Below, piece after piece: positions 56,245-64,000 of a stretch of 64,000 nt of DNA. Each line of letters starts with the position of its first letter. The stretch's first letter is position 1. The notes beneath the pieces are model-generated. The model saw only the letters and a list, made by a program, of their open reading frames with translations. It searched no databases and had not been told where the DNA came from. A program made the translations under genes and the position numbers. Source of the stretch: Taklimakanibacter lacteus (GTDB lineage: Bacteria > Pseudomonadota > Alphaproteobacteria > Rhizobiales > Aestuariivirgaceae); assembly GCA_003576695.1 (NCBI GenBank), contig QOZQ01000009.1, positions 248,001 to 312,000 of the forward strand. Direction: 5' to 3'.

Positions 56245-56289
56245 TTCTTGTAAACACCCGAGGATGCTGATCGGTGAACTCCGCCGTTG
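56245..56289. other. Spacer after the barrel gene
   Basis: Part of the 521-base stretch between the outer-membrane protein gene and hppA. The remainder holds the LysE-type remnant and the hppA upstream region; I see no intact gene anywhere in it. Confidence 0.4.
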
Positions 56290-56620
56290 GCTTCGCTGCT
56301 CGGCCACGAGCTTGGACCGGCAAAGACGACGCCGGGCAGGGCCAGGCTTGAGAACATGCCTTCGCAAGGCGCTCCACAGCATCTGCACGCCCAAATAGAT
56401 GAGATAGCCGGCCCCAACCATTTGATGGCCTGGAACACGGGCTCGGAAGCCAGCAGGACCGCGACAAGGCCGGCCGCCGCCAGCGCCCAGACGACCTGGC
56501 CGCCTTGGCATCCGCCCGGTAGGACGGCGCGAATCGTCATCGCCGTACCCGGACCCGGCGTCACGATGACCACGATCTTTGGTGACAGGATTTGCTCCAG
56601 AAAATGGTGCGCAAGTCCTC
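56290..56620 (-). pseudogene. Decayed LysE/RhtB-family exporter gene
   Basis: On the minus strand a reading frame gives SPKIVVIVTPGPGTAMTIRA, then AALAAAGLVAVLLASEP-like residues and FQAIKWLGPA, matching the N-terminal half of LysE/RhtB amino-acid exporters. Near 56412 the frame shifts, and the neighbouring frame continues the family sequence as GYLIYLGVQMLWSALRR. No start codon precedes it, and the C-terminal half cannot be found. It is therefore an inactive remnant. Confidence 0.7.
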
Positions 56621-56657
56621 CGGGCGAAGTGTTCCACCTCGCCCGGAAACGCGTTAT

Positions 56658-56681
56658 TGCCATAATGCCGTCATTTTGGCA
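56658..56681. promoter_or_regulatory. Inverted repeat upstream of hppA
   Basis: TGCCATAATG (56658-56667) and CATTTTGGCA (56672-56681) are inverted with one mismatch around CCGT. It sits 84 bases before the hppA ATG, in the promoter region, so it may be an operator. Confidence 0.35.
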
Positions 56682-56765
56682 TATCCGGCCATCGTTCCGG
56701 GATGCGGGAGAAGGGGGGACTCCTGACGCCCGCCCTCGGGCAAACATAAAACACAAGGAACAACC

Positions 56766-58889
56766 ATGAGCTCCACCCTCTGGCTGATCGTGCTTGGCGG
56801 TGCTTTGTCCATCGTCTACGGCATTTTCACCACCCGCAGCCTCCTGGCCGCGGATGCCGGCACTGCCCGCATGCAGGAAATCTCGGCGGCCGTGCGTGAA
56901 GGCGCGCAGGCCTATCTCAAGCGCCAATACACGACCATCGGCATCGTCGGCGTCGCGATCTTCATCATCGCCTTCTTCCTCCTGGGCTGGCATTCGGCCA
57001 TCGGCTTCGCCATCGGCGCCATCCTTTCGGGTGCCGCGGGCTTCATCGGCATGAATGTGTCGGTCAGGGCCAATGTGCGCGTCGCCCAGGCCGCCACCAA
57101 GTCGCTGGCCGGCGGCCTCGACCTCGCCTTCAAGTCGGGCGCGGTGACGGGCCTTCTCGTCGCCGGCCTCGGTCTCCTCGGTGTGACGCTCTATTTCATC
57201 TTCCTCACCGGTCCGTTGGCGCTGGCGCCGACGAGCCGCACGGTCATCGACTCGCTGGTGGCACTGTCCTTCGGCGCCTCGCTGATCTCGATCTTCGCCC
57301 GTCTCGGCGGCGGCATCTTCACCAAGGGTGCCGATGTCGGCGGCGACATGGTCGGCAAGGTCGAAGCCGGCATCCCTGAGGATGATCCGCGCAACCCGGC
57401 CACCATCGCCGACAACGTAGGCGACAATGTCGGCGACTGCGCCGGCATGGCCGCCGACCTGTTCGAGACCTATGTGGTGACCGCGGTCGCCACCATGGTG
57501 CTCTCGGCCATCGTACTGCCCGATGCCTACAAGCTTGCCGGCATGGTGCTGCCGCTCGCCATTGGCGGCGCCTGCGTCGTCACCTCGATCATCGGCACCT
57601 TCTTCGTGAAGCTGGGCAGCTCCAACAACATCATGGGCGCGCTCTACAAGGGCTTCATTGCCACCGCCATCCTGTCGCTCGCGGCTCTCTATCCGGTCAT
57701 GAGCTATGTGTTCGGCGACATGAGCGTCGATCTCGGCGGCTTTACGCCGATGAGCCTGTTCTGGTGCGGCCTGACCGGCCTCGTCATCACCGGCCTCATC
57801 ATCTGGATCACCGAATACTATACCGGCACCGGGCTTCGGCCGGTGAATTCGATCGCCGAGGCCTCGATCACGGGCCACGGCACGAATGTCATCCAGGGCC
57901 TTGCCGTGTCGCTCGAATCGACGGCCCTCCCGGCGCTCGTCATCATCGGCGGCATCATCGTCACCTTCAATCTCGCGGGGCTGTTCGGCATCGCGGTCGC
58001 GGTGACCACCATGCTGGCGCTGGCCGGCGTGGTCGTGGCGCTCGACGCCTTCGGCCCCGTCACCGACAATGCCGGCGGCATTGCCGAAATGGCGGGACTG
58101 CCCAAGGAGGTGCGCCACAACACCGACGCGCTCGACGCGGTCGGCAACACGACCAAGGCCGTCACCAAGGGCTATGCCATCGGCTCGGCGGGCCTTGGGG
58201 CTCTGGTGCTCTTCGCCGCCTATACGCAGGACCTGAAGTTCTTCGCCGCAAGCGCGACACCGGGCAGCTTCTTCGAGGGCGTCAATGTCACCTTCGATCT
58301 GTCCAACCCCTATGTCGTGGTCGGGCTCATCTTCGGCGGCCTCCTGCCTTACCTGTTCGGCGGCATCTCGATGACGGCGGTCGGCCGCGCGGCGCAGGCC
58401 GTGGTGGTCGAGGTGCGCCGCCAGTTCAAGGAGAAGCCGGGCATCATGCAGGGCAAGGACAAGCCCGATTATGGCCGCGCCGTCGACATGCTGACCAAGG
58501 CGGCGATCAAGGAAATGATCGTTCCTTCGCTGCTGCCGGTTCTCTCGCCCATCGTCGTCTTCGTCGCGATCTGGGCGATCGCCGGCAAGGCGGCGGGCTT
58601 CGCGGCTCTGGGCGCCATGCTCATGGGCGTCATCGTCACCGGCCTGTTCGTCGCCATCTCGATGACGGCGGGCGGCGGCGCCTGGGACAATGCCAAGAAG
58701 TCCTTCGAGGACGGCTTCACGGACTCGAAGGGCCAGAAGCACTTCAAGGGCTCGGAAGCCCACAAGGCTTCCGTCACCGGCGACACTGTCGGCGACCCCT
58801 ACAAGGACACGGCCGGCCCCGCGGTCAACCCGATGATCAAGATCACCAACATCGTGGCGCTGCTGCTGTTGGCGGTGCTCGCGCACTGA
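56766..58889 (+). CDS. hppA: K+-independent proton-translocating pyrophosphatase
   Basis: A 707-residue membrane pump with about 16 helices that couples hydrolysis of cytoplasmic PPi to H+ export. The substrate site is intact: [38 protein letters not shown] and [14 protein letters not shown], and the second loop [16 protein letters not shown]. Lys464 and Thr467 in [10 protein letters not shown] are the residues that distinguish potassium-independent pumps from potassium-dependent ones, which have alanine at the first position. ATG at 56766. A strong terminator follows. Confidence 0.95.
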   Translation: MSSTLWLIVLGGALSIVYGIFTTRSLLAADAGTARMQEISAAVREGAQAYLKRQYTTIGIVGVAIFIIAFFLLGWHSAIGFAIGAILSGAAGFIGMNVSVRANVRVAQAATKSLAGGLDLAFKSGAVTGLLVAGLGLLGVTLYFIFLTGPLALAPTSRTVIDSLVALSFGASLISIFARLGGGIFTKGADVGGDMVGKVEAGIPEDDPRNPATIADNVGDNVGDCAGMAADLFETYVVTAVATMVLSAIVLPDAYKLAGMVLPLAIGGACVVTSIIGTFFVKLGSSNNIMGALYKGFIATAILSLAALYPVMSYVFGDMSVDLGGFTPMSLFWCGLTGLVITGLIIWITEYYTGTGLRPVNSIAEASITGHGTNVIQGLAVSLESTALPALVIIGGIIVTFNLAGLFGIAVAVTTMLALAGVVVALDAFGPVTDNAGGIAEMAGLPKEVRHNTDALDAVGNTTKAVTKGYAIGSAGLGALVLFAAYTQDLKFFAASATPGSFFEGVNVTFDLSNPYVVVGLIFGGLLPYLFGGISMTAVGRAAQAVVVEVRRQFKEKPGIMQGKDKPDYGRAVDMLTKAAIKEMIVPSLLPVLSPIVVFVAIWAIAGKAAGFAALGAMLMGVIVTGLFVAISMTAGGGAWDNAKKSFEDGFTDSKGQKHFKGSEAHKASVTGDTVGDPYKDTAGPAVNPMIKITNIVALLLLAVLAH

Positions 58890-58910
58890 TCTGAACGCAA
58901 ATCCGGGATG

Positions 58911-58945
58911 GGAACGGCCGGGTGATGAGCCCGGCCGTTTTCTTT
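58911..58945. terminator. Strong terminator between hppA and the convergent amidase gene
   Basis: AACGGCCGGG (58911-58920) pairs perfectly with CCCGGCCGTT (58928-58937) around a 7-base loop and is followed by TTCTTTTG. It stands 22 bases after hppA and just before the end of the opposite-strand gene, so it may serve both. Confidence 0.88.
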
Positions 58946-58948
58946 TGT

Positions 58949-59620
58949 CTATTTGAACCGCTTGCCGATCGCGCGGATGAGGATGATGATGCCGTCGGCG
59001 ATCGCGCGCCCGATCATCTCGCCGATCCTTTCCAGCAATTGCTCGACCTCGATCCGGGCATCCCGGCTCACCGGCCGGATGTCGGGCAGGCGGGTGCTGG
59101 CCATGGCCGCCGTCACCTCGCGCCTGAGCCTGTCGCCGCACGGGGCGGCCCCGGAAATGGAAGGATCAAAGGCCAGCCGGGAGATGTCCCATTTGCCCTT
59201 CTGCTCGATATGGAGCACGCGCTCCACTTCCGCGTGGGAAAGCACCGTCCGCGGCGTCACCTTGATGCGGTAGCGCTTGCACAGCTCGGCGACCACGACG
59301 ACCATCGTCTCCCACTGCGCCCGCGTCATCGGATAGCCGCCGGCACGGAATGGCTGCTGCTGCGCACCCTCCATGCAGCATAGCGAGACGCCGATCGAGC
59401 CATTGTTGCAGTTGAGCGTGTGCGCGGCATAGCCCGCCGCCAGCCGCCGGCCCGAATTGGCCGCGACCGACGGCACGCCCCTGACAAGGCGTCCGTCTCC
59501 CTCGATCAGGAAATGATAGGCCTGCCTGTCGCTCTCGCCGGCGCGATGCGTGCCCGCCGTCCAGTGGCAAATGACCCGTTGCATGGGAACGTCTGGTATC
59601 CACTCCAAGGGTATCGCCAT
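58949..59620 (-). CDS. N-acetylmuramoyl-L-alanine amidase (amidase_2 type)
   Basis: A 223-residue peptidoglycan amidase. Zinc ligands by analogy with AmpD-type enzymes are His19 (ICHWTAG), His129 (LSHAEVE) and Asp145 (KWDISRL). There is no signal peptide. The C-terminal 30 residues (GEMIGRAIADGIIILIRAIG) form a hydrophobic or amphipathic helix with a basic end, which could attach to the membrane. It may recycle cell-wall fragments or be a phage-derived endolysin; no phage genes are nearby. Confidence 0.85.
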   Translation of the reverse strand: MAIPLEWIPDVPMQRVICHWTAGTHRAGESDRQAYHFLIEGDGRLVRGVPSVAANSGRRLAAGYAAHTLNCNNGSIGVSLCCMEGAQQQPFRAGGYPMTRAQWETMVVVVAELCKRYRIKVTPRTVLSHAEVERVLHIEQKGKWDISRLAFDPSISGAAPCGDRLRREVTAAMASTRLPDIRPVSRDARIEVEQLLERIGEMIGRAIADGIIILIRAIGKRFK

Positions 59621-59765
59621 GGCAAGGCCTCACGGGTGATCTCGCCCGGGATGATACGCCAGTTTGGGAAGGGTCGAGTACAAAGCGCCTGCATATGTTT
59701 AACCTTCCGGTCTCACTTTGTTTGTGACATGAAGCGGAGGTCTCAGTCCTTTCCTGGAACCTCCC

Positions 59766-61262
59766 ATGTCATTCACACGAATTGAAGACCTCGGCCGCAA
59801 GCTCGAAGCGCTCGACCATGCACAGGCGATGCTGGGAGTCGATGAGGCCGTGCAGATGCCGGTGGGCGGCGGCGAGAAGCGCGCCGAGGCCATGGCCATG
59901 CTGGCTGGTCTTTATCATGAGCTCGCCGCGGCGCCGGAGATCGCCGACTGGATTGTGGCCGCCGAAGGCGAGGCGCGTGATGCGACACAACAAGCCTCCC
60001 TGCGCGAATTCAAGCGGGTCTATGAGAACCTGACCTGCCTCTCCGCCGATTTCGTGCGCCGCAAGGTCAATGCCCGGGTGCGCTGCGAGCAGCTGTGGCG
60101 GGAGTTGCGACCCTCCGGCAACTGGCCGGCATTTCTTCCGGCCCTGGAAGGCGTTGTCGCCCTGACGCGCGAGGAGGCGGGCCTGCGTGCGGCCGCCTCG
60201 GGGCTCGCGCCCTATGACGCGCTGATGGAACAGTTCGACCCGGGCTACCGGGCAGCGGATGTGGGGCCGGTCTTTGCCGAGCTCAAGGCCTTCCTCAAGG
60301 GCTTCATCCCGGAAGCCATCGCGCATCAGTCGGAAAAGCTGGCGAAGCGGCCCTTGAAGCCGTTCAACGCGCCTTTCCCCGTCGAGCGACAGAAGGCGCT
60401 CGGCCATGCGATGATGGAGGCACTCGGCTTCGATTTCGACCATGGCCGGCTCGACATCTCGCATCATCCCTTCTGCGGCGGCGTGCCGAGCGATGTGCGC
60501 ATGACGACCCGCTATGTCACGGCGGAGTTTCTTTCGTCGCTCATGGGCATCCTGCATGAGACGGGGCACGGTCTTTACGAGCAGGGCCTGCCCAAGCAAT
60601 GGTCTCATATGCCGGTCGGCAAGGCGCGCGGCATGGCCATGCATGAGAGCCAGAGCCTGTTCGTCGAGATGCAGGTCGCCAGGAGTCCGGAATTCTGGGA
60701 ATGGGCGATGCCTATTGTCGGACAGCATCTGGGTCCGGAAGCGCTCGCCGGCTGGGACATCGAGGATCTGCTGGCCCATATCCACCGGATCCGGCCGGGT
60801 CTCATTCGCGTCGATGCGGATGAGGCGACCTATCCCTTGCACATCGTCCTGCGCTTCGAGATGGAGCAGGATCTCGTCTCGGGGAAACTCGCGCCCAAGG
60901 ACATTCCGGAAGTCTGGGACGCCAAGATGACGGAATATCTGGGACTCTCGACGATCGACGATGCGAAGAACGGGCCGATGCAGGATGTTCATTGGCCGTC
61001 GGGCGCTTTCGGATATTTCCCGAGCTACACGCAAGGCGCCCTGATCGCGGCGCAATTGCGCGCCGCAATCGAGAGAACGCAGCCCTCGCTGCGTGACGAC
61101 ATCCGCAACGGCCGCTTCGTCGGACTCAATGACTGGCGTCGCGAGCATGTCTGGTCGCAGGCTTCGCTGTGGCCGACGCCGGAACTTCTCGAGCGGGCCA
61201 CGGGCGAGAGGCTGCAGGCCAAATATTTCGTCGCGCATCTGAAGCGGCGTTATTTGTCATAG
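59766..61262 (+). CDS. Carboxypeptidase M32 (thermostable carboxypeptidase 1-like)
   Basis: A 498-residue metallopeptidase of family M32, usual length. The zinc motif is HETGH (His264, Glu265, His268), followed by the third-ligand segment AMHESQSLF and the family motifs TTRYVTAEF and IRPGLIRVDADEATYPLH. It trims amino acids from peptide C-termini in the cytoplasm. Starts with a normal ATG at 59766. Confidence 0.95.
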   Translation: MSFTRIEDLGRKLEALDHAQAMLGVDEAVQMPVGGGEKRAEAMAMLAGLYHELAAAPEIADWIVAAEGEARDATQQASLREFKRVYENLTCLSADFVRRKVNARVRCEQLWRELRPSGNWPAFLPALEGVVALTREEAGLRAAASGLAPYDALMEQFDPGYRAADVGPVFAELKAFLKGFIPEAIAHQSEKLAKRPLKPFNAPFPVERQKALGHAMMEALGFDFDHGRLDISHHPFCGGVPSDVRMTTRYVTAEFLSSLMGILHETGHGLYEQGLPKQWSHMPVGKARGMAMHESQSLFVEMQVARSPEFWEWAMPIVGQHLGPEALAGWDIEDLLAHIHRIRPGLIRVDADEATYPLHIVLRFEMEQDLVSGKLAPKDIPEVWDAKMTEYLGLSTIDDAKNGPMQDVHWPSGAFGYFPSYTQGALIAAQLRAAIERTQPSLRDDIRNGRFVGLNDWRREHVWSQASLWPTPELLERATGERLQAKYFVAHLKRRYLS

Positions 61263-61320
61263 ATTGCCGGATACGGGGAGTTCTTTTCAGCGGGCGCCTG
61301 ATGGGCTACGTCATCCGGCT

Positions 61321-62142
61321 ATGATTTCCGAGCGTCTTGATCTTGATCGCCGTCACGAATTTCAGGGGCAACGCATCGCCTGGGGAATGATCGGCGCGGG
61401 CGAGCCCCTTGTCCTTGTGCACGGCACGCCCTTCTCCTCGCAAGTCTGGCGACGCATCGCTCCCTGGCTGGCCCGCCGCCGGGCTGTGTATTTCTTCGAT
61501 CTCCTGGGTTATGGCGAGTCGGAGAAGCGAGCCGGACAGGATGTCTCGCTCGGCGTGCAGAATCTCGTTCTCGCTGAAATGCTGCGGCATTGGTCGCTCG
61601 CCAGACCTGAGATCGTTGCGCATGATTTCGGCGGCGCCACCGTGTTGCGCGGCCACTATTTGCAGGGGCTTCGCTACAAGCGTCTCACATTGATCGATCC
61701 CGTGTCGCTGTCGCCCTGGGGCTCACCCTTCGTTCAGCATGTGCGCCGGCATGAAGCGGCGTTTTCGGGGCTGCCGGACTATGCACATGAGGCCTTGCTC
61801 ACGGCCTATCTGCAGGGCGCCTCGCATCGCGGCCTGTCGGGCGAGGCGATCGATATCTATGCGCGGCCCTGGCGCGGCGCTGAGGGCCAGGCCGCCTTCT
61901 ACCGCCAGATCGCGCAAATGGACCGTAAATATACGGACGAGATCGAGCCGCTTTACGGCGCCCCCGCCTTTCCCGCCCAGCTTCTGTGGGGCGAGGAAGA
62001 CCGCTGGATTCCGATCGCGACCGGCGAACGTCTTGCCGCGCTGCTGACGGGAGGGCGCCTGGTGCGGGTTCCCGGCGCCGGGCATCTGGTTCAGGATGAT
62101 GCGCCGGAAGCCATCATTGCCGCCGTGCTCCAGGGGGAATAG
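61321..62142 (+). CDS. Alpha/beta hydrolase with aspartate nucleophile
   Basis: A 273-residue alpha/beta hydrolase. The oxyanion loop is HGTPFSS, the nucleophile elbow is VAHDFGGAT with Asp102 in place of serine, the acid lies in GEEDRWIP and the catalytic histidine is His255 (GAGHLVQDD). An Asp nucleophile is typical of haloalkane dehalogenases and epoxide hydrolases. The two arginines and other residues that mark fluoroacetate dehalogenases are missing. The ATG at 61321 is preferred over a longer frame starting at 61264. Confidence 0.85.
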   Translation: MISERLDLDRRHEFQGQRIAWGMIGAGEPLVLVHGTPFSSQVWRRIAPWLARRRAVYFFDLLGYGESEKRAGQDVSLGVQNLVLAEMLRHWSLARPEIVAHDFGGATVLRGHYLQGLRYKRLTLIDPVSLSPWGSPFVQHVRRHEAAFSGLPDYAHEALLTAYLQGASHRGLSGEAIDIYARPWRGAEGQAAFYRQIAQMDRKYTDEIEPLYGAPAFPAQLLWGEEDRWIPIATGERLAALLTGGRLVRVPGAGHLVQDDAPEAIIAAVLQGE

Positions 62143-62205
62143 CGCAAGACATGGCCATCGCCATCGCACGCCCGGGCATCGTCCCGATATCCACGCTGCC
62201 CGCGA

Positions 62206-62805
62206 TCAGTTGATCGCCATGATCCTCATGGCCTTGACAGTCCCGTCCGCCGTCTTGTCGGCAAACACGAACACCCTCATGCCGGGTTTCAGAGCGCTCA
62301 CATCGGAAGCCACCACCGCCGTAATGGGGACTTGTGGGCCTACGACGAGCTCGGCCGTTCCGTTCTTGTATTTGACCTTCACGACCCGGCCTTCCGGCGC
62401 CGCCACAACCTCGGACACTGACGCATTGGTCATGACGGTATCGGGAGCTCCCATGGGCCGCTGTCCTTCGCCGAGGCCCCGCAGGGCTTCGGGAAGTATG
62501 CGCAGCTCCTTCGAGTGAAGCTTTCCATCAGTTTCCTTGACCGCGGCGGAAGCCACATAGTCGCCGGCCTTGATCGCGCTGAGGCTCGACGGCTGGCTTA
62601 TGAAAACCGCTGTCTCCGAATCCAGAGAGACCGACGATATCCCACCGGCTTCACCACGGAAGACAAGCGATTTGCCATCAATTTTCGCAATGGTAGCGCG
62701 AATGCGCAAATCGACCTGTTGCGCTGCCGCGGGAAGGCCATGACTGGCGGCGTAGCCGATGACAAGGGCGACCAGAAGGGGCTTGATCTTGGCGAGCAGC
62801 AGCAT
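62206..62805 (-). CDS. Exported protein of unknown function (possible DUF5666-like)
   Basis: A 199-residue protein with a signal peptide (residues 1-28, ending AAA). The mature chain looks like two small beta-barrel repeats: RATIAKIDGKSLVFRGEAGG with ISVSLDSET-like strands, and a second with GRVVKVKYKNGTAELVVGP, each ending with an ALKPGMRVFVFA-like turn, reminiscent of DUF5666/OB-like periplasmic domains. No catalytic residues seen. Confidence 0.65.
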   Translation of the reverse strand: MLLLAKIKPLLVALVIGYAASHGLPAAAQQVDLRIRATIAKIDGKSLVFRGEAGGISSVSLDSETAVFISQPSSLSAIKAGDYVASAAVKETDGKLHSKELRILPEALRGLGEGQRPMGAPDTVMTNASVSEVVAAPEGRVVKVKYKNGTAELVVGPQVPITAVVASDVSALKPGMRVFVFADKTADGTVKAMRIMAIN

Positions 62806-62899
62806 GGGCCACCTCGTTTGTCCGGCCGGACTGTGGCAGGAAACTGCTCACTTCTGGGCTTACTTTTTGTTCACAATGCGGTGGCACCGGGAAATCCAA

Positions 62900-63838
62900 T
62901 CACGTCGTCCCCAGCCCGATGATGAAGCTGTCCCGGGGTGAAAGCGCATGCGTGATGCGCCACAATATATGGCCATCCTCGGGTGCCGTAACTCTGGCGA
63001 TCTCCTCGCCATAGCTATTCTCGGCGGTCGCCATCAGCGTGCCCCTGGCGACCTTCTGGCCGGGCTCGACATGATAGCGGAATAAGCCGTCGACCGGCGC
63101 CGGGATCCAGTGATAACGCGTGATGATGGTGGCCTCGCGCGACTTGGCCGGCGCCTTGTCGGTCATGCCGAGATGCCTGAGGAGCCGCAGCAGCCCTTCG
63201 AGATGAAAGGCGACGTTTTGTTCCTCGATGAGGCCGATGCGCCCGGCTTCGGCGAAGGCGGCGTGCTGCCCCCGCCTGGCTCGTCCGGTGACGCTTCGCG
63301 CCGGCTGGTCCATATGCGAGGGATCGATCGATGCGATGATCTCGGCATCGAAACATTGGGCGATCGCGAGATTGCGGGCATCGAAGGCCTGATCCCCGGT
63401 GCGCTGCACCACCATGAAATGCGCCACCTCTTCGCACAGATCGCCGCCATGCAGATCGACGAAGCAATCGGCATCGCGCGCCCAGTCGTTGAGCAGCGCA
63501 TAGGCGATCGCCTCCGAGAAGGACCCGTCCGGCCGGCCCGGAAAGCTGAAATTGATGTTCTTGTCGTCAAGCGGGCAGACATATTGCGACCTGAGCGGCA
63601 TGGCCGGGAGATTGACGATCGGAATGATCGAGATCCGCCCCTTGAGTTTGGCGGTATCGATCATTCGCTGCAGCCGGATCACCGCCTCGATGCTCGAAGT
63701 CTCATTCACGTGGATGCCGGCGATGATGGCAAGCCTGGGACCTGGCTTCTGGCCGACGATCTCGACCGCGGGCCAGCGCCAGCCGGCGAGGGCGGGATAG
63801 TCGAAGCCTATATCGTGCTTGTGGAGGCCTGCTTCCAT
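62900..63838 (-). CDS. Succinylglutamate desuccinylase/aspartoacylase (AstE/AspA, M14-like) family protein
   Basis: A 312-residue zinc-dependent deacylase. Zinc ligands are His43 and Glu46 (GIHVNETSS) and His130 (DLHGGD). NINFSFPG and the C-terminal beta-barrel (WIPAPVDGLFRYHVEPGQKV) are typical of this family. Relatives hydrolyse N-acyl amino acids or ectoine derivatives. ATG at 63838 is preferred over a GTG at 63883, which would add 15 residues without better context. No partner gene is visible to fix the substrate. Confidence 0.88.
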   Translation of the reverse strand: MEAGLHKHDIGFDYPALAGWRWPAVEIVGQKPGPRLAIIAGIHVNETSSIEAVIRLQRMIDTAKLKGRISIIPIVNLPAMPLRSQYVCPLDDKNINFSFPGRPDGSFSEAIAYALLNDWARDADCFVDLHGGDLCEEVAHFMVVQRTGDQAFDARNLAIAQCFDAEIIASIDPSHMDQPARSVTGRARRGQHAAFAEAGRIGLIEEQNVAFHLEGLLRLLRHLGMTDKAPAKSREATIITRYHWIPAPVDGLFRYHVEPGQKVARGTLMATAENSYGEEIARVTAPEDGHILWRITHALSPRDSFIIGLGTT

Positions 63839-63935
63839 GAGAAGTATTTCTTTCCCGGTTGCGCAATATTCAACCGCCGTCACATTGACACCCGTGGCTG
63901 CTGAACCGAATATCGCGAGCGAATTTCATGAGTTA

Positions 63936-63985
63936 TTGCATCGGACCGAAAAGTGTAATGCGGCTTTCGGGTAAGTCCGATGCAA
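63936..63985. repeat. Interspersed palindrome, copy 4
   Basis: TTGCATCGGAC (63936-63946) is inverted perfectly as GTCCGATGCAA (63975-63985), with CCGAAAA and CTTTCGG pairing further in. Same class as copy 3 at 40479 (GCATCGG arms and CGAAA core). Confidence 0.8.
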
Positions 63986-64000
63986 CACCAAGAACGATAC

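Noticed and set aside
56121-59141. 1006-codon open frame on the minus strand opposite hppA
   Set aside because: It is antisense to the strongly supported hppA gene, and its Arg/His/Asp-rich composition is that expected from the complement of high-GC codons. Only its last part contains real family sequence, the LysE remnant.
61321-62142. Calling this hydrolase a fluoroacetate dehalogenase to pair it with the FlK-like enzyme
   Set aside because: The nucleophile elbow is HDFGGAT rather than HDRGGRT; the arginines that bind the carboxylate are missing.

Overview
The window is one continuous high-GC chromosomal segment of an alphaproteobacterium, most likely of the order Hyphomicrobiales (Rhizobiales). 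The clues are: a complete nuoA-N cluster with birA and an RNase J gene coupled to its end; a NuoE with a C-terminal helix-hairpin-helix domain; a C4-pathway 5-aminolevulinate synthase (hemA); a HemB lacking the zinc cysteines; an ldtR-ldtP-like pair; the order glyA-nrdR-(GNAT)-ribD-ribE-ribH-nusB; and short interspersed palindromes of a type familiar from rhizobial genomes. I see no prophage, insertion sequence or CRISPR array. The accessory content is one toxin-antitoxin pair, one decayed LysE-type gene and several palindromic repeats.

Layout. 1-2.0 kb: a sugar-phosphate epimerase-like enzyme and two small proteins of unknown role. 2.1-5.0 kb: a ferric-iron type ABC importer (binding protein and fused permease, no ATPase gene here) on the minus strand, with an Irr-box-like palindrome upstream. 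5.3 kb: tRNA-Asp with a clear promoter. 5.5-6.2 kb: an outer-membrane barrel whose ribosome-binding site can be sequestered in a hairpin. 6.6-24.6 kb: a long, tightly overlapping transcription unit encoding all 14 respiratory complex I subunits, then birA and RNase J. It carries three unexpected items: a close relative of fluoroacetyl-CoA thioesterase (FlK type) between nuoC and nuoD, a palindromic repeat inserted between nuoE and nuoF that has become a translated 47-codon leader coupled to nuoF by TAATG, and a 78-residue two-helix membrane protein between nuoH and nuoI.

24.6-38.3 kb: a ParE/ribbon-helix-helix toxin-antitoxin operon with a palindromic operator; parC; two convergent, overlapping genes of unknown function; an EamA transporter; the N-end-rule transferase bpt; a GlsB-type membrane protein; threonine ammonia-lyase; a 3-hydroxyisobutyrate-dehydrogenase-like enzyme with a TSUP permease; an adenylate cyclase/TolB-like/TPR protein; hemB; and an extensin-like protein. 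38.4-43.8 kb is an envelope and secretion block: secreted proteins of unknown function, a protein made of three 56-residue repeats next to a blue-copper cupredoxin, then ldtR and its L,D-transpeptidase.

43.9-51.2 kb: hemA, an NAD-dependent epimerase, then glyA (with a histone-like basic tail), nrdR, a GNAT acetyltransferase, ribD, ribE, ribH and nusB, mostly with 4-base overlaps. 51.3-64 kb: an MFS transporter, a VanW/glycosyltransferase-like fusion, an O-methyltransferase, an outer-membrane barrel, a LysE-type pseudogene, a K+-independent proton-pumping pyrophosphatase, a peptidoglycan amidase, an M32 carboxypeptidase, an alpha/beta hydrolase, a secreted protein and an AstE/AspA-type deacylase. 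The window therefore combines energy conservation (complex I, H+-PPase), haem and flavin cofactor supply, and cell-wall maintenance.
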